64,000 nucleotides of DNA from Solemya velum gill symbiont (GCF_000787395.1 NZ_JRAA01000003.1:463270-527269); one strand, 5' to 3'; positions 17,027 through 26,355 are shown, counted from the stretch's first letter. Notes: generated by a model from the sequence alone, not told the origin. A program made the numbers and translations.

Positions 17027-19489
17027 CTACTCTCTAACCTCACCCAGCCACTGATAAGTTGAACCGCGCCCGCCTTTCAACTCGACAACTTCACCGCAAG
17101 TGTGTAGCTGCTGAATGACTTCCTGTTGCATTCTGGTTGGCATCTTCCGGAATGACGCACAGTTTTCTCGCAGTCTGGCATGAGAGATTTTTGAGCCCTT
17201 ATTGATAAAATGTTTCTTGATCGTCTGCCTGGTCTGCTCAACAGTTTTGACGAATTCGCCAGCACCGAATCCTCCTTCAAGCTGCACAACGTGCATGAAG
17301 TGCTGAAACAACTGCTCGCGTATGTACCAGGCCTTGTCGATATGTTCAGCAGTCACAGCAGGGTTATATCGCTCCTCGCTCAATGCCATTAGCGTTGCAA
17401 TCTTGATCACCTGTTCACCAATACGGTTGGCTGAGTTATTCGGCATACTGGTTTTCATTGGCTCAAATATCGCCTTGTCCAATTCCTCGAATCGCTCTCC
17501 ACCACCAGCGCCCCAAGGAATAGTCCCTTTGCCCTTAGCAATCTCCTTGTATGGAGTGCTGTCTGTTGTCAGTAAATTCATATTCCAGTCATTGCGTAAG
17601 CGGTCATAGTTCTTCACCGGCAAATTGGGCGTTGCATACACCATACAGCGACCGATCAGCCCCTTATCACCCGATTGAGCATTAAGTGCTGTCACTATCT
17701 CGGCAGGCGTTGAAAAGCCTAATATCGACACTGCAGGCTGATAGAGCGTGCAATACTTCTTCGTCATTGCATCGGTTGGGTTGATCTGGAATTTCTCCGA
17801 ATAGAGCTGCAGAAGCAAGTCCTGCATCTCGGCCTTGTACTGATTGCCCTTGTCGTTGTGCAAGTGCTTGTGGAATTCATCATCCATCAGCAGGATTGTA
17901 AAGCCCTCTCGATACTTACCTGCTTCGATCAGGCTGTTTGCTTCTCTAGCAGCATTATCGCCTTCAATCTTATGCTTGTGAATGACAGCACCAATCTGTT
18001 TGTTTTGTAGTGTAGTGTGCAGCGCTTGCCGACTTACGCCCATACCAGCTTCAAGATAACTCAACTCAACATCACGCAGTGATGCCCTCGTGGCATCCTT
18101 ATAGCCATCCTTGCCGGTGCCTGATGGCATCATCACAATGCTGTACTGGTTCAGCTTCAAGCCTGTTGGGGATATATTCCTATGCCCTGCAATCGCGCTG
18201 AAGATTGACAGTGCAGTGAATCCTGCTAGCGATCTGGATTGATACAGCGCCTCTTTGTAGCAGAAGTCCTGAATCTCCCCCAACAGGCCGGTTAACTCAA
18301 TATCTATAGGCGAGAGGGCTGATTCCTTCTCCTGGGCGATAATCTCGGCATGGGTTAATGCTTCATCAATAACAGCTTGCGCCTGCTCCTGCGCCTGTTG
18401 GGCCATATGCTCACGCTGCTGCGTATTGTTGATAGTTAGACCTTCAGCAGTCATTAGCCGATCCCCTTCGGCTTTGAGTGCAGCGTTGCGGTCACCGTTG
18501 TAGGTGTAATACACGCACAGATCGAAAGCATCACCAGTTCTGCCACCTTCACAAGCCATGCCGATTGCGTTGTCAGAATCGTGCGCGCTCCACCACATCC
18601 CAGACTCTTGAAAGGTCACCACACCTGCACTGCCTGAATCGCTGTTGGGGCTTATCCAGCGGTTATGTGCAACCTGCTCATAGCCATGCATCATGAGCGC
18701 ATCATCGAGCGATACAGCGTTGTTGTAGGCATCCATCGCTGTTGCACCTGTCGTGTGCTCTGAGCACTTCTGTCGTGCCTTTTCCGCCTTGCGCTTGCGC
18801 TTTGCTTTCTCTGCCTCGACCTTACTCAACAGGTCGGCTAACTCTTCACTCCAAACAGAAGGATTGAATGCGCCTGAGCCGGTCTTGGTTTTTTGTGCAT
18901 AGAAAGCACCGCGATTCGGAAGATAGGCAATCTGGTTAGCAATCTCTGTCTTTCTGTCAGGCGTGATGCCTTTTGCCTTAACCTTGTCATTGAGGATGAT
19001 TGCTAACTGCTCCCAGACTTCAAACGGGACAGGCTGTGCAAGGGGGATGATAAACCGGCATTTCTGCTTATCTGCCGTTGCTGACTTACTTGTATATGCC
19101 ATGTAATCAGCGCACAGGATGCTGCCTACGGCCTCGACAACATTAGTGAAGGGCATTACGCCGGGTTCGTCTATATCGAGCCACAGCGCGTAATAGAGTG
19201 CCTCTTTCTTTAGCCGGTCTGATTGGCGTGTAGCCACATCAGTAAACAGTGCCCAGGGTGCAAAGTCTTTGCCGACATCAACAGGGTTGTCGAGCATCTC
19301 GGCAATATCGGCAAAGCTGATTGTGTCGAGCTGGCGCTTCTTGTCGGTATCGTACTTGCCCTTGCCTGATGTAAGTTGTGCTTGTATCTGAACCTGATCA
19401 GCACTAAGATTGTCTTTGAAGTCAGAATTCTTGGCGGGATTCTCAGCGCCTCCATTGCCGTGGGGGCGTTCTTCTTTATGTGACATCAT
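17027..19489 (-). CDS. primase/helicase-like replication protein (DUF3987)
   Basis: 820 residues. The N-terminal part has ALWLDIDEPG with an Asp-x-Asp pair and later KCRFIIPLAQP, suggesting a prim-pol-type primase fold. A middle part has WWSAHDSDNAIGMACEGGRTGDAF, and a C-terminal P-loop-like ATPase (IVMMPSGTGKDGYKDATRAS near residue 455; FTILLMDDEFHKHLH) matches DUF3987. Such proteins replicate phage satellites and small integrative elements. The ATG follows AGGAGG and overlaps the upstream gene's TGA. Confidence 0.82.
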   Translation of the reverse strand: MMSHKEERPHGNGGAENPAKNSDFKDNLSADQVQIQAQLTSGKGKYDTDKKRQLDTISFADIAEMLDNPVDVGKDFAPWALFTDVATRQSDRLKKEALYYALWLDIDEPGVMPFTNVVEAVGSILCADYMAYTSKSATADKQKCRFIIPLAQPVPFEVWEQLAIILNDKVKAKGITPDRKTEIANQIAYLPNRGAFYAQKTKTGSGAFNPSVWSEELADLLSKVEAEKAKRKRKAEKARQKCSEHTTGATAMDAYNNAVSLDDALMMHGYEQVAHNRWISPNSDSGSAGVVTFQESGMWWSAHDSDNAIGMACEGGRTGDAFDLCVYYTYNGDRNAALKAEGDRLMTAEGLTINNTQQREHMAQQAQEQAQAVIDEALTHAEIIAQEKESALSPIDIELTGLLGEIQDFCYKEALYQSRSLAGFTALSIFSAIAGHRNISPTGLKLNQYSIVMMPSGTGKDGYKDATRASLRDVELSYLEAGMGVSRQALHTTLQNKQIGAVIHKHKIEGDNAAREANSLIEAGKYREGFTILLMDDEFHKHLHNDKGNQYKAEMQDLLLQLYSEKFQINPTDAMTKKYCTLYQPAVSILGFSTPAEIVTALNAQSGDKGLIGRCMVYATPNLPVKNYDRLRNDWNMNLLTTDSTPYKEIAKGKGTIPWGAGGGERFEELDKAIFEPMKTSMPNNSANRIGEQVIKIATLMALSEERYNPAVTAEHIDKAWYIREQLFQHFMHVVQLEGGFGAGEFVKTVEQTRQTIKKHFINKGSKISHARLRENCASFRKMPTRMQQEVIQQLHTCGEVVELKGGRGSTYQWLGEVRE

Positions 19490-19659
19490 GAGTTGCCTCC
19501 TGACTTCTTATCGGCACGTTTTTTCAGGCGAGCGTTGTATTTTCGACAAAAACGGGAATCCTCAGCCAAGATATGCGGTTGCTTAAACTTCCTGTTAGGA
19601 ACGCGTCTTAAGCCGAAGTGCCAGCGGTTCTCTACATAATTTGCATCTTCGATTTTCAT
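19486..19659 (-). CDS. small basic hypothetical protein
   Basis: 57 residues, MKIEDANYVENRWHFGLRRV..., rich in Arg and Lys, with one Cys. It joins its neighbours by overlaps at both ends (its ATG overlaps the end of the Cys-rich gene, its TGA overlaps the primase start), which is the reason to accept such a short frame. Confidence 0.6.
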   Translation of the reverse strand: MKIEDANYVENRWHFGLRRVPNRKFKQPHILAEDSRFCRKYNARLKKRADKKSGGNS

Positions 19660-19943
19660 ACCACACCCCCGTGAAATTGGTCTGAAATGGCATCGATTTG
19701 CGCCATTTCTGAGCCTGTAGAGAGCGAGCTCACCTCAGTTGATGTGGATATACCGGGTAACGGCCTAACGTCAAAAAGCGGGCAGTTTATTGAGGTGCAT
19801 TTTTCGACCTGTTTTCGCCATGAACCATCTGAGTAAGGGTCATAGATACAGGAGATACAGAAAGCGTTGATTCGCCCTCTAAAACCGTCCTTTTTGACCC
19901 ATTTGCTGATCAGTTCACTACGCGCCTTGTCTCGATCTCTCAT
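19656..19943 (-). CDS. small cysteine-rich hypothetical protein
   Basis: 95 residues with NAFCISCIYDPYSDGSWRKQ and CTSINCPLFDVRPLPG: four Cys in C-x2-C ... C-x4-C arrangement, probably a zinc site. The CxxCIYD/SWRKQVExCT/CPLxxVRP pattern recurs in small proteins of tRNA-integrated elements (recollection). It overlaps the AlpA-like gene before it. Confidence 0.65.
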   Translation of the reverse strand: MRDRDKARSELISKWVKKDGFRGRINAFCISCIYDPYSDGSWRKQVEKCTSINCPLFDVRPLPGISTSTEVSSLSTGSEMAQIDAISDQFHGGVV

Positions 19944-20119
19944 GCTGCCTCCTTTGCCTTGGCATCATGCGCATCAAGATCATCTGAATCCCAGCGAGTT
20001 ACCCGCTGACCGAATTTGACTGGGGATGGCAATAGACCATCTTTCACCCACTGCCAAACGGTTGAACGACCGATTTTATATCGTTCAGCCACCTGTTTAT
20101 CGTCAATGTAATGCTTCAT
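19940..20119 (-). CDS. AlpA-family helix-turn-helix regulator
   Basis: 59 residues: MKHYIDDKQVAERYKIGRST then VWQWVKDGLLPSPVKFGQRV and TRWDSDDLDAH. This is the complete excisionase/AlpA-type winged HTH. In P4-like elements AlpA activates excision and the integrase gene. It is first in the leftward operon, preceded by an inverted repeat that may be its operator. Confidence 0.85.
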   Translation of the reverse strand: MKHYIDDKQVAERYKIGRSTVWQWVKDGLLPSPVKFGQRVTRWDSDDLDAHDAKAKEAA

Positions 20120-20124
20120 GTTTG

Positions 20125-20160
20125 CTCCTGTATCGTGATGACCGATGTGGTCTACAGGAG
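20125..20160. promoter_or_regulatory. inverted repeat upstream of the AlpA-like gene
   Basis: CTCCTGTA (20125-20132) and TACAGGAG (20153-20160) are perfect inverted copies. The left copy includes the ribosome site of the AlpA-like gene on the other strand. It could be an autoregulatory operator or a hairpin that hides the ribosome site. Confidence 0.4.
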
Positions 20161-20225
20161 TTATTAAAGTGGGGAATTACTAAATATGTGGTTTTTCTCT
20201 TTTCTCAAAGAGGGGGTGCGCTAGG

Positions 20226-20489
20226 TCAAACTACTAACTTATCGATCAATTGCTCCCACGTTTCTATTGTTCCACTATGCACATGCCATTGATAAGCATC
20301 CAGCATTACCTTACTCCACCTATTCTTTCGGAATTTATTGTACTGGCTCTTTAATGATTCCGCCTTATCAGGCCCATGGTATGTTCCAGATTTTTCGCTT
20401 ACAAATTGCGCCCATCTTTTTTGTTCAGAGAGTTGTCTATATGCGGCCTTTTTTGACAAACCCCTATCTATCAAGTCGTTCAACCTCAA
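20226..20489 (-). CDS. hypothetical protein
   Basis: 87 residues, basic, beginning MRLNDLIDRGLSKKAAYRQL and ending GTIETWEQLIDKLVV. No known domain is recognised. It overlaps the preceding gene by 26 bases within the integrase-linked gene string. Confidence 0.5.
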   Translation of the reverse strand: MRLNDLIDRGLSKKAAYRQLSEQKRWAQFVSEKSGTYHGPDKAESLKSQYNKFRKNRWSKVMLDAYQWHVHSGTIETWEQLIDKLVV

Positions 20490-20760
20490 CTACGAGCGCA
20501 CCTCCAGTCATACTATTCCATTTGACTGGTGGTTTAGGTTTCTTTTTCTCAGGAAGAAATTCCCTGGCAAGTGCAAGTGCCAATGAACGATACATACCAA
20601 TATTTGTTTCGATTCCGTAGTAACCACAAAGTGCTTTCAACTTGTCTTCATCTTCTTTGATCCACTCGTTGATTATTTTCTTGCTTTCTTCTTCTGACAG
20701 TAATAGTCCTAACTTCCTGTCCTCGTCTCTTTTGAATGTAATGCCATGCTCTGTTTTCAT
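20464..20760 (-). CDS. hypothetical protein
   Basis: About 98 residues from MKTEHGITFKRDEDRKLGLL (an upstream in-frame start at 20799 would overlap the integrase end). It is charged and helical with a CGYYGIETNIGMYRSLALALAREF core. No family is recognised. It starts just after the integrase stop, suggesting one transcript. Confidence 0.55.
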   Translation of the reverse strand: MKTEHGITFKRDEDRKLGLLLSEEESKKIINEWIKEDEDKLKALCGYYGIETNIGMYRSLALALAREFLPEKKKPKPPVKWNSMTGGALVVEVERLDR

Positions 20761-20764
20761 TCCA

Positions 20765-22006
20765 CTATCCCTCTTTAAGGATTGGTATAACATCAGCATT
20801 ATTGCTGGTAGCTAGCAGGTGACCTTCCCACGCCTCCATGAGTCTCCTGCGTCTTTCCAGCAAGTCACCACGCTGATAGGCAGCCTCAGCCTTATTCTTA
20901 ATCACGTGCGCCAGTGCAGTTTCGGCAATCTCCCTCGGATAACTTGTCATTTCGGCACACCAGTCTCTGAATGTTGACCTGAATCCATGCGTTGTGACGT
21001 CAGGATGTGTTGACTTTAATAGATTACGCAGTGACGCTTCGGATATTCCCTTGTGCCCTGACAGTCCGGGGAATACCCAACCCTCCCGCTCAAGAGGCTT
21101 CATCTGATTGAGTATCTCAATCACCTGCACGCTAAGCGGTACACGAAACTCACGTCTTGCCTTCATCCGTTCGGCAGGGATTGTCCAGATTGCCTGTTCC
21201 AGATCAATTTCATCCCAGCGTGCACCGCGAGCCTCGCCACTTCTCGTTGCAGTAAGGATAATGAACGCCAGTGCATGTGCTGCGATGGTCTCCTTCTGCT
21301 TGAGGGTTCTGAAATATTCCGATACTTCAGTGTATGGCATAGCATTGTGATGCGATACCTTCTTGATCTTGGTGGGTTTGGGCAGAATCTTATCCAGTCG
21401 GCTTTTCCATCGGGCAGGGTTTTCAGTATCCCTGTAGTGAAGAGCTGTCGCGTAATCGAGTATTGCCTCGATGCGCTGCCTCACCCTTGTTGCCGTTTCT
21501 GTTTTTGTCTGCCAGATTGGCCTGAGCGCCTCTAAAACGAGCGTCACATCCACATCTGCTACAGGGACATCGCCAAAATGCGGAAATGCATAAGATGAAA
21601 GTGTGTTTCTCCATTGATTTGCGTGCTTTGCATTCGACCATTCGGGCTTCCTTGATTCGATATATTCTTCAGCGCATTGTCTGAACGTCTTTACCCTTGC
21701 TTTGTCTATCTGTTTTTGGGCGTGCTCTTCCTTGATCCGCAGTTTTGTATGGTCAATCGGGTCGAATCCTTGCTGGCGGAGTTCTCTACATTTTTGGGCG
21801 CTTTTGCGGGCATTTTCCAGCGATACGGTAGGGTATGACCCCAACCCCTTCTTGCGCCCCTTACCGCCTGTCTCGTAGCGATAAAACCACGATTTTGAGC
21901 CATTTCTCACCACCTGCAGATACAGACCCTCACCGTCAGGGTACGCGCCGGGTTCTGAGAGGCGTTTTATCTTAATGTCAGTCAGCCGCTTGATTGTCTT
22001 AGCCAT
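20765..22006 (-). CDS. int: tyrosine-type integrase (P4/DUF4102 type)
   Basis: 413 residues. The N-terminal DUF4102 arm-binding domain (LTDIKIKRLSEPGAYPDGEG, GLYLQVVRNGSKSWFYRY) is followed by a core-binding domain and the catalytic domain with Arg in TATRSGEARGARWDEI, His-x2-Arg in THGFRSTFRDWCAE, and the Tyr region in HVIKNKAEAAYQRGDLLERR. It integrates at the 3' end of tRNA-Ser, as the 16-bp repeat shows. It sits at the attR side, reading into the element. Confidence 0.94.
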   Translation of the reverse strand: MAKTIKRLTDIKIKRLSEPGAYPDGEGLYLQVVRNGSKSWFYRYETGGKGRKKGLGSYPTVSLENARKSAQKCRELRQQGFDPIDHTKLRIKEEHAQKQIDKARVKTFRQCAEEYIESRKPEWSNAKHANQWRNTLSSYAFPHFGDVPVADVDVTLVLEALRPIWQTKTETATRVRQRIEAILDYATALHYRDTENPARWKSRLDKILPKPTKIKKVSHHNAMPYTEVSEYFRTLKQKETIAAHALAFIILTATRSGEARGARWDEIDLEQAIWTIPAERMKARREFRVPLSVQVIEILNQMKPLEREGWVFPGLSGHKGISEASLRNLLKSTHPDVTTHGFRSTFRDWCAEMTSYPREIAETALAHVIKNKAEAAYQRGDLLERRRRLMEAWEGHLLATSNNADVIPILKEG

Positions 22007-22022
22007 GCTTGCTCCAGAATCC

Positions 22023-22055
22023 GATGTACGGAATGATGTACGGGTTATGTACGGA
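22023..22055 (+). other. candidate integrase arm-type sites, right end
   Basis: Three TGTACGG units in a row (GATGTACGGAATGATGTACG, then GGTTATGTACGG) lie between the integrase start and attR, matching the doubled motif at 9815. Confidence 0.55.
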
Positions 22056-22164
22056 TTCTAGCAGATAGTATTGGACTGTGCTGGAGGGGGTGTGATTGAA
22101 TCACCAGTAAATTTATTGATATGGTGAACGATACCAGACAGTATTGGAATTATTACAGGCGGAC

Positions 22165-22180
22165 TCACTCTCCGCCATAA
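22165..22180 (+). repeat. attachment site attR
   Basis: CTCACTCTCCGCCATA is an exact copy of the tRNA-Ser 3' end at 9747-9762. It is directly followed by a strong terminator that probably ended the tRNA transcript before integration. Confidence 0.8.
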
Positions 22181-22188
22181 ACAAAAGA

Positions 22189-22213
22189 GCCCGACCTTGT
22201 GTCGGGCTTTTTG
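22189..22213 (+). terminator. terminator, probable original end of tRNA-Ser transcript
   Basis: AGCCCGAC (22189-22196) pairs with GTCGGGCT (22202-22209), followed by TTTT. It now lies 12.4 kb from the tRNA because of the integrated element. Confidence 0.85.
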
Positions 22214-22636
22214 TTTATTGCCACAGAAAGTGATGAGAACCCGACAGAGGGTTCGACAATTGTCCTTTCACGCACCCTTAGCAGGGTATTCAACAGCAGT
22301 CAGCAGTTGCTGGACGTGAATAAAAAGGGTGTTTATACTTTCTATACGTGATATCTATGGGATTGGTACAGTTGGCTCGTGCGTTAGACACCGGCAATAG
22401 TCTGTTACGCTAGTGCCCAAATAGCATGTTTACCAGGTGATATGAAAAGTACCTGACCACTTTCTTGGACGAACGGGGTTTAATAAAAGGGAAAAAATTT
22501 ATAAAAACAATTAAAAAAGTGAAATTCGACAAATTTCGCCGTTAATTAGAGACCGTGAGTAATGCCAGCAGCACATAGGTGCGGCCGGTACAGGTCCCCA
22601 GCGGTTGAACATGAAATGTGTAACGGATGGTAGGCG
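22214..22636. other. leader region of rpfG
   Basis: No gene is seen in these 420 bases. An inverted repeat GAAATT-CGACA-AATTTC (22521-22537) lies about 100 bases before the rpfG start in an AT-rich stretch and may mark the promoter or an operator. Confidence 0.4.
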
Positions 22637-23767
22637 TTGAATAAACACAAGCAAAAATCCGCAAAACCCAGGCAATCAACTAATGTTGAGCCATATGAGA
22701 ATGCACGCCGGCTGAGTGTGTTGCGTCGTCGGCGCCATGTCGTGATTGTCGATGACGAATCGACTGGGCGCACCATTCTTGAAATGCTTGTCCGGAAAAT
22801 TGATAGCGACCTTCAGGTAACAGGCTTCAGTTCAGCGAGCAAGGCGCTGGAGTGGCTCAAGACCAATCCTGCGGACATGATCATCACCGACTATCGTATG
22901 CCGGAAATCAATGGAGTAGAGTTCATCAGGCGTGTACGTGGCATGTCGGATTTCGAGTCCGTGCCCATCATGATGATTACTGTTGTCAGCGAAAAATCTG
23001 TTCGTTATGAGGCGCTGGATGCGGGCGCCACCGCATTCCTGACCCGGCCAATCGACCAGATTGAATGCAGCACAAGCTGTCGTAACCTGCTTAAGATGCA
23101 GGAGCAGCAATCGATTATTCGTGACAAGGCCGACTGGTTGGCTCGTCAAGTTGACGTTGCGACCCAGCAAATCGTGTCGCGTGAACGCGAAACCCTGCTC
23201 AGACTCGGTCTGGCGGGTGAATACAGGGATTCAGATACAGGCAATCATGTACTGCGTATGGCCAAATACTCAAGAGCCATAGCCGAAGAGTTGGGCATTG
23301 CGAAAATTGAGTGCGATGACATTGAATATGCGGCACCGATGCATGATATTGGCAAAATCGGTATCCCTGATCACATTCTGCTCAAGACGGGAAAACTGAC
23401 TTCAAGCGAATGGGAAATAATGAAGCAGCATACCGTTTTTGGCCACAACATCCTTAGCAACAGCCAGTCGCGTTACATTCAGCTGGGGTCGATCATCGCT
23501 CTCAATCATCACGAAAAGTTCGATGGTAGCGGTTATCCAAGCGGCTTGCAGGGACAGGAAATTCCCCTGGAGGCTCGTATCGTGGCGGTAGCCGACGTGT
23601 TCGATGCACTGGTGACCAAGCGACCATATAAAAAAGCCTGGACGGATGAACAAGCGTTGAACATGCTTGAACTTGAATCGGGCAATCATTTTGATCCGGA
23701 ATGCGTGAACGCTTTCTTTAACCGGCTGGACGACATCTTCCAGATTCGTGCTGAATTAACTGATTGA
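22637..23767 (+). CDS. rpfG: DSF response regulator with HD-GYP phosphodiesterase domain
   Basis: 376 residues. The receiver domain (about 33-155) has VVIVDDEST and IITDYRMPEINGVEF (phospho-acceptor Asp). The HD-GYP domain has GNHVLRMAKYSRAIAEELG, APMHDIGKIGIPD, HTVFGH and HHEKFDGSGYPSG, all metal-ligand and GYP residues present. HD-GYP proteins hydrolyse c-di-GMP. The usual receiver Lys is Arg (AFLTRPID). The start is TTG with GGATGG upstream; no ATG precedes the receiver. It overlaps rpfC, and rpfF converges on rpfC, so this is an RpfG orthologue. Confidence 0.87.
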   Translation: MNKHKQKSAKPRQSTNVEPYENARRLSVLRRRRHVVIVDDESTGRTILEMLVRKIDSDLQVTGFSSASKALEWLKTNPADMIITDYRMPEINGVEFIRRVRGMSDFESVPIMMITVVSEKSVRYEALDAGATAFLTRPIDQIECSTSCRNLLKMQEQQSIIRDKADWLARQVDVATQQIVSRERETLLRLGLAGEYRDSDTGNHVLRMAKYSRAIAEELGIAKIECDDIEYAAPMHDIGKIGIPDHILLKTGKLTSSEWEIMKQHTVFGHNILSNSQSRYIQLGSIIALNHHEKFDGSGYPSGLQGQEIPLEARIVAVADVFDALVTKRPYKKAWTDEQALNMLELESGNHFDPECVNAFFNRLDDIFQIRAELTD

Positions 23768-26355
23768 GTTTTCCACTGGATATGGAACTTCAAGGCAAAG
23801 CACAACGTAAGAAATCTTTGATCAGAAAGATTTCCAAGCGGCTGCGTAAAACGGGTGATACGGAACCCGAACAGGCGATAAAACTGCGGCTTACGATTGG
23901 TATTTTTCTGCTTGGCTATTTTTGTTTCCCCTGGAATTCGGAACTGGGCTTCTGGCAACATCTGCAAACCCTGCCCTCGCTGATTGCATTAGGCTATTAC
24001 ATCGGTGCGATACTGATCGCCGGTGCGATTTTGTACCGCCCCAGACCTTCACCGATACGACGGGTGGCGGGTATTTTTCTCGACCTGGTGTCGTTGTCAA
24101 TTGTCATGTACCTGGCCGGTGACTATAGCGTTGAGCTGTTCGTTCTCTACCTGTGGGTCATCCTCGGCAATGGTTTTCGCTACGGAACCCGCTACGTTTA
24201 TATTTCGCATGCGGTCAGCCTGGCCGGTTTTACCCCGGCCATTTTGTACGGCGAGTACTGGCAGCAAAACTACGAGGTTGCGATCAGCTTGTTACTCATG
24301 CTGATTCTGCTACCGCTATATGCAGCGTTCCTGCTAAAAAAATTGCACCAGGCGATCGATGAGGCCAAGCAGGCCAATATTTACAAGAGCCGCTTTCTCG
24401 CCAATATGTCGCATGAATTACGCACACCGTTGAATGGTGTGATCGGAATGGGTGAATTACTGCGTGAAACCAACCTGACGTTTGACCAGCACGAATTGGT
24501 TAACTGCATGCACAACTCGGCGACCACACTGCTCGAGTTAATTGAAAACATCCTTGATATTTCCAAGATCGAGTCGGGCAAACTGGTGATTGATTCGCAG
24601 CCTTTTGACCTCCATGCGCTGATTACCTCGGTCCGTTACATGCTCGCACCGATGGGTGAAAAAAAGGGCCTACATCTCTCTTGCACGATTGACCCGGAAA
24701 CAACCTTTCAGCTGATTGGCGATCAACCGCACCTGCGCCAGGTGTTGATCAACCTGATCAACAACGCGATCAAGTTCACTGACAAGGGAACCGTGAATTT
24801 GCATGTTTTTCCGTGCGGCGGTAGCGACAAGAAGCCTCGCATCCGGTTTGAAGTTGTTGATACAGGAATCGGCATCGACAAATCCATGCAGGAAAAGATT
24901 TTTGAGAATTTCATTCAAGACGAGGGAGCGGGCAGTCGCAGTATTGGTGGCACCGGCCTGGGCACGACGATTTGTCGAGACCTGGTTGAGTTGATGGGGG
25001 GAGAAATCGGTCTTGAGAGCACGCCCGGCGAAGGCTCCACATTCTGGTTCGAATTACCCTTTGAAATCATGCCGCAACGGGAGCAGGAGCTGTCAAGTAA
25101 TCGACTGCTGCTTCTGAGTAGCGAGGAGTGTGCGTCCATAATCCGGCCATCACTGAAGGACTGGTCGATAGAATTCGATTGGGTACAATCTGCCGCCCGC
25201 GCATTTTCACTGCTGGTTAATGCCACCGAGGATCAAAATCCTTACAAGGTTCTGATTGTCGACCAGGCGGTCATGCGTGATTTCAATCCCACGCAGTTTG
25301 CCCAAATGATCAGCTCGGAACGCGAGCTCGAGCATCTTTCGATGATATTGGTCAACTCTTCGGATTCGATGATCGAAAGCAACCAGGTCAATGACTACTA
25401 CATCTCCACGCTTGAATCACCGGAGGACAAGCGCCTGCTGTACAACTCGATTCATGCTGCTCAGAGCCTGAGCTTCGAAGATAGCAATATCGTCACACTG
25501 GCGGAGTACTATGCACGGCAGGGCAGCACCAAGAATCTCAATATCCTGGTTGCCGAGGATAACCAGGTCAATCAGCAGGTGATTGAAGGAATCCTGAGAA
25601 TAGCCGGCCACCATGTGCAGCTTGCCGCAAGCGGGGAAAAAGCGCTGGATATCCTGTCTGCCGAGCTGGAAAGTTTTGACTTGATGATCCTGGATATGAA
25701 CATGCCGGAAAAATCCGGTATCGAAGTGGTGAAGGCATTGAGATTCATGGACACCGAAAGCCGGTTACCGGTGATTATGCTTACTGCGGACGCTACGCCA
25801 GAGGCTCGTGAAGCAAGTCTCGCCGCCGGCGCCAACAGTTTTCTTACCAAGCCGGTTGATGCACGTGTGCTACTGGAAAAGGTTGCGGTCCTGACACGCG
25901 ACAGTGCGCGTAAAAGCAAGGAGACGCCGGTCGCCGGAAAAGCCACAAAAATCATGTCGCCCACAAGCGGGGTCAAGCAGTCGCCCTGGTTTGATGAAAA
26001 TATTTTGCGTGAACTCTCTAACCTGGGGGAGGGCGTGGGCTTTCTGCAGGGATTGGTCAATGGATTTTGTGATGACGGCAAAAAGCATTTGCGTAACATC
26101 AGAGAGGCCGAGCAGGATGATTACCCCGGGTACCGTGAGAGCCTGCACGCATTGAAAGGGTCAGCCACCGAACTCGGTGCTAACAAACTGGTTGATACAT
26201 GTCTGCAGGGGGAAGCCTTGAAACCCTACGACATTGGCACAGAAAAAATGCAGCAGATTAACCGCAAGGTTGAAGAAGTCTTCAACCTTACGGCCAGCGC
26301 ACTTGAACAATCAGTTTCGGATCAGTCGTTACTGAATCCAAATAATCCCGACTAG
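23764..26355 (+). CDS. rpfC: DSF sensor hybrid histidine kinase
   Basis: 863 residues. The N-terminal region holds five or six membrane helices (about 50-195). It is followed by HisKA (RFLANMSHELRTPLNGVIGM), HATPase (NLINNAIKFTDKGTV; GSRSIGGTGLGTTI), a receiver (ILVAEDNQVN; LMILDMNMPEKSG; NSFLTKPVD) and an HPt domain (RESLHALKGSATELGANKL). This is the RpfC order. It senses diffusible signal factor and passes phosphate to RpfG. The start is TTG 23764 overlapping rpfG, or ATG 23782. The stop shares the palindrome CTAG with the rpfF stop. Confidence 0.87.
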   Translation: MSFPLDMELQGKAQRKKSLIRKISKRLRKTGDTEPEQAIKLRLTIGIFLLGYFCFPWNSELGFWQHLQTLPSLIALGYYIGAILIAGAILYRPRPSPIRRVAGIFLDLVSLSIVMYLAGDYSVELFVLYLWVILGNGFRYGTRYVYISHAVSLAGFTPAILYGEYWQQNYEVAISLLLMLILLPLYAAFLLKKLHQAIDEAKQANIYKSRFLANMSHELRTPLNGVIGMGELLRETNLTFDQHELVNCMHNSATTLLELIENILDISKIESGKLVIDSQPFDLHALITSVRYMLAPMGEKKGLHLSCTIDPETTFQLIGDQPHLRQVLINLINNAIKFTDKGTVNLHVFPCGGSDKKPRIRFEVVDTGIGIDKSMQEKIFENFIQDEGAGSRSIGGTGLGTTICRDLVELMGGEIGLESTPGEGSTFWFELPFEIMPQREQELSSNRLLLLSSEECASIIRPSLKDWSIEFDWVQSAARAFSLLVNATEDQNPYKVLIVDQAVMRDFNPTQFAQMISSERELEHLSMILVNSSDSMIESNQVNDYYISTLESPEDKRLLYNSIHAAQSLSFEDSNIVTLAEYYARQGSTKNLNILVAEDNQVNQQVIEGILRIAGHHVQLAASGEKALDILSAELESFDLMILDMNMPEKSGIEVVKALRFMDTESRLPVIMLTADATPEAREASLAAGANSFLTKPVDARVLLEKVAVLTRDSARKSKETPVAGKATKIMSPTSGVKQSPWFDENILRELSNLGEGVGFLQGLVNGFCDDGKKHLRNIREAEQDDYPGYRESLHALKGSATELGANKLVDTCLQGEALKPYDIGTEKMQQINRKVEEVFNLTASALEQSVSDQSLLNPNNPD

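Noticed and set aside
22165..22180. Second tRNA-Ser gene at the right end of the element
   Set aside because: Only 16 bases of the 3' end are present, with no anticodon or D arm. It is an attachment-site copy.
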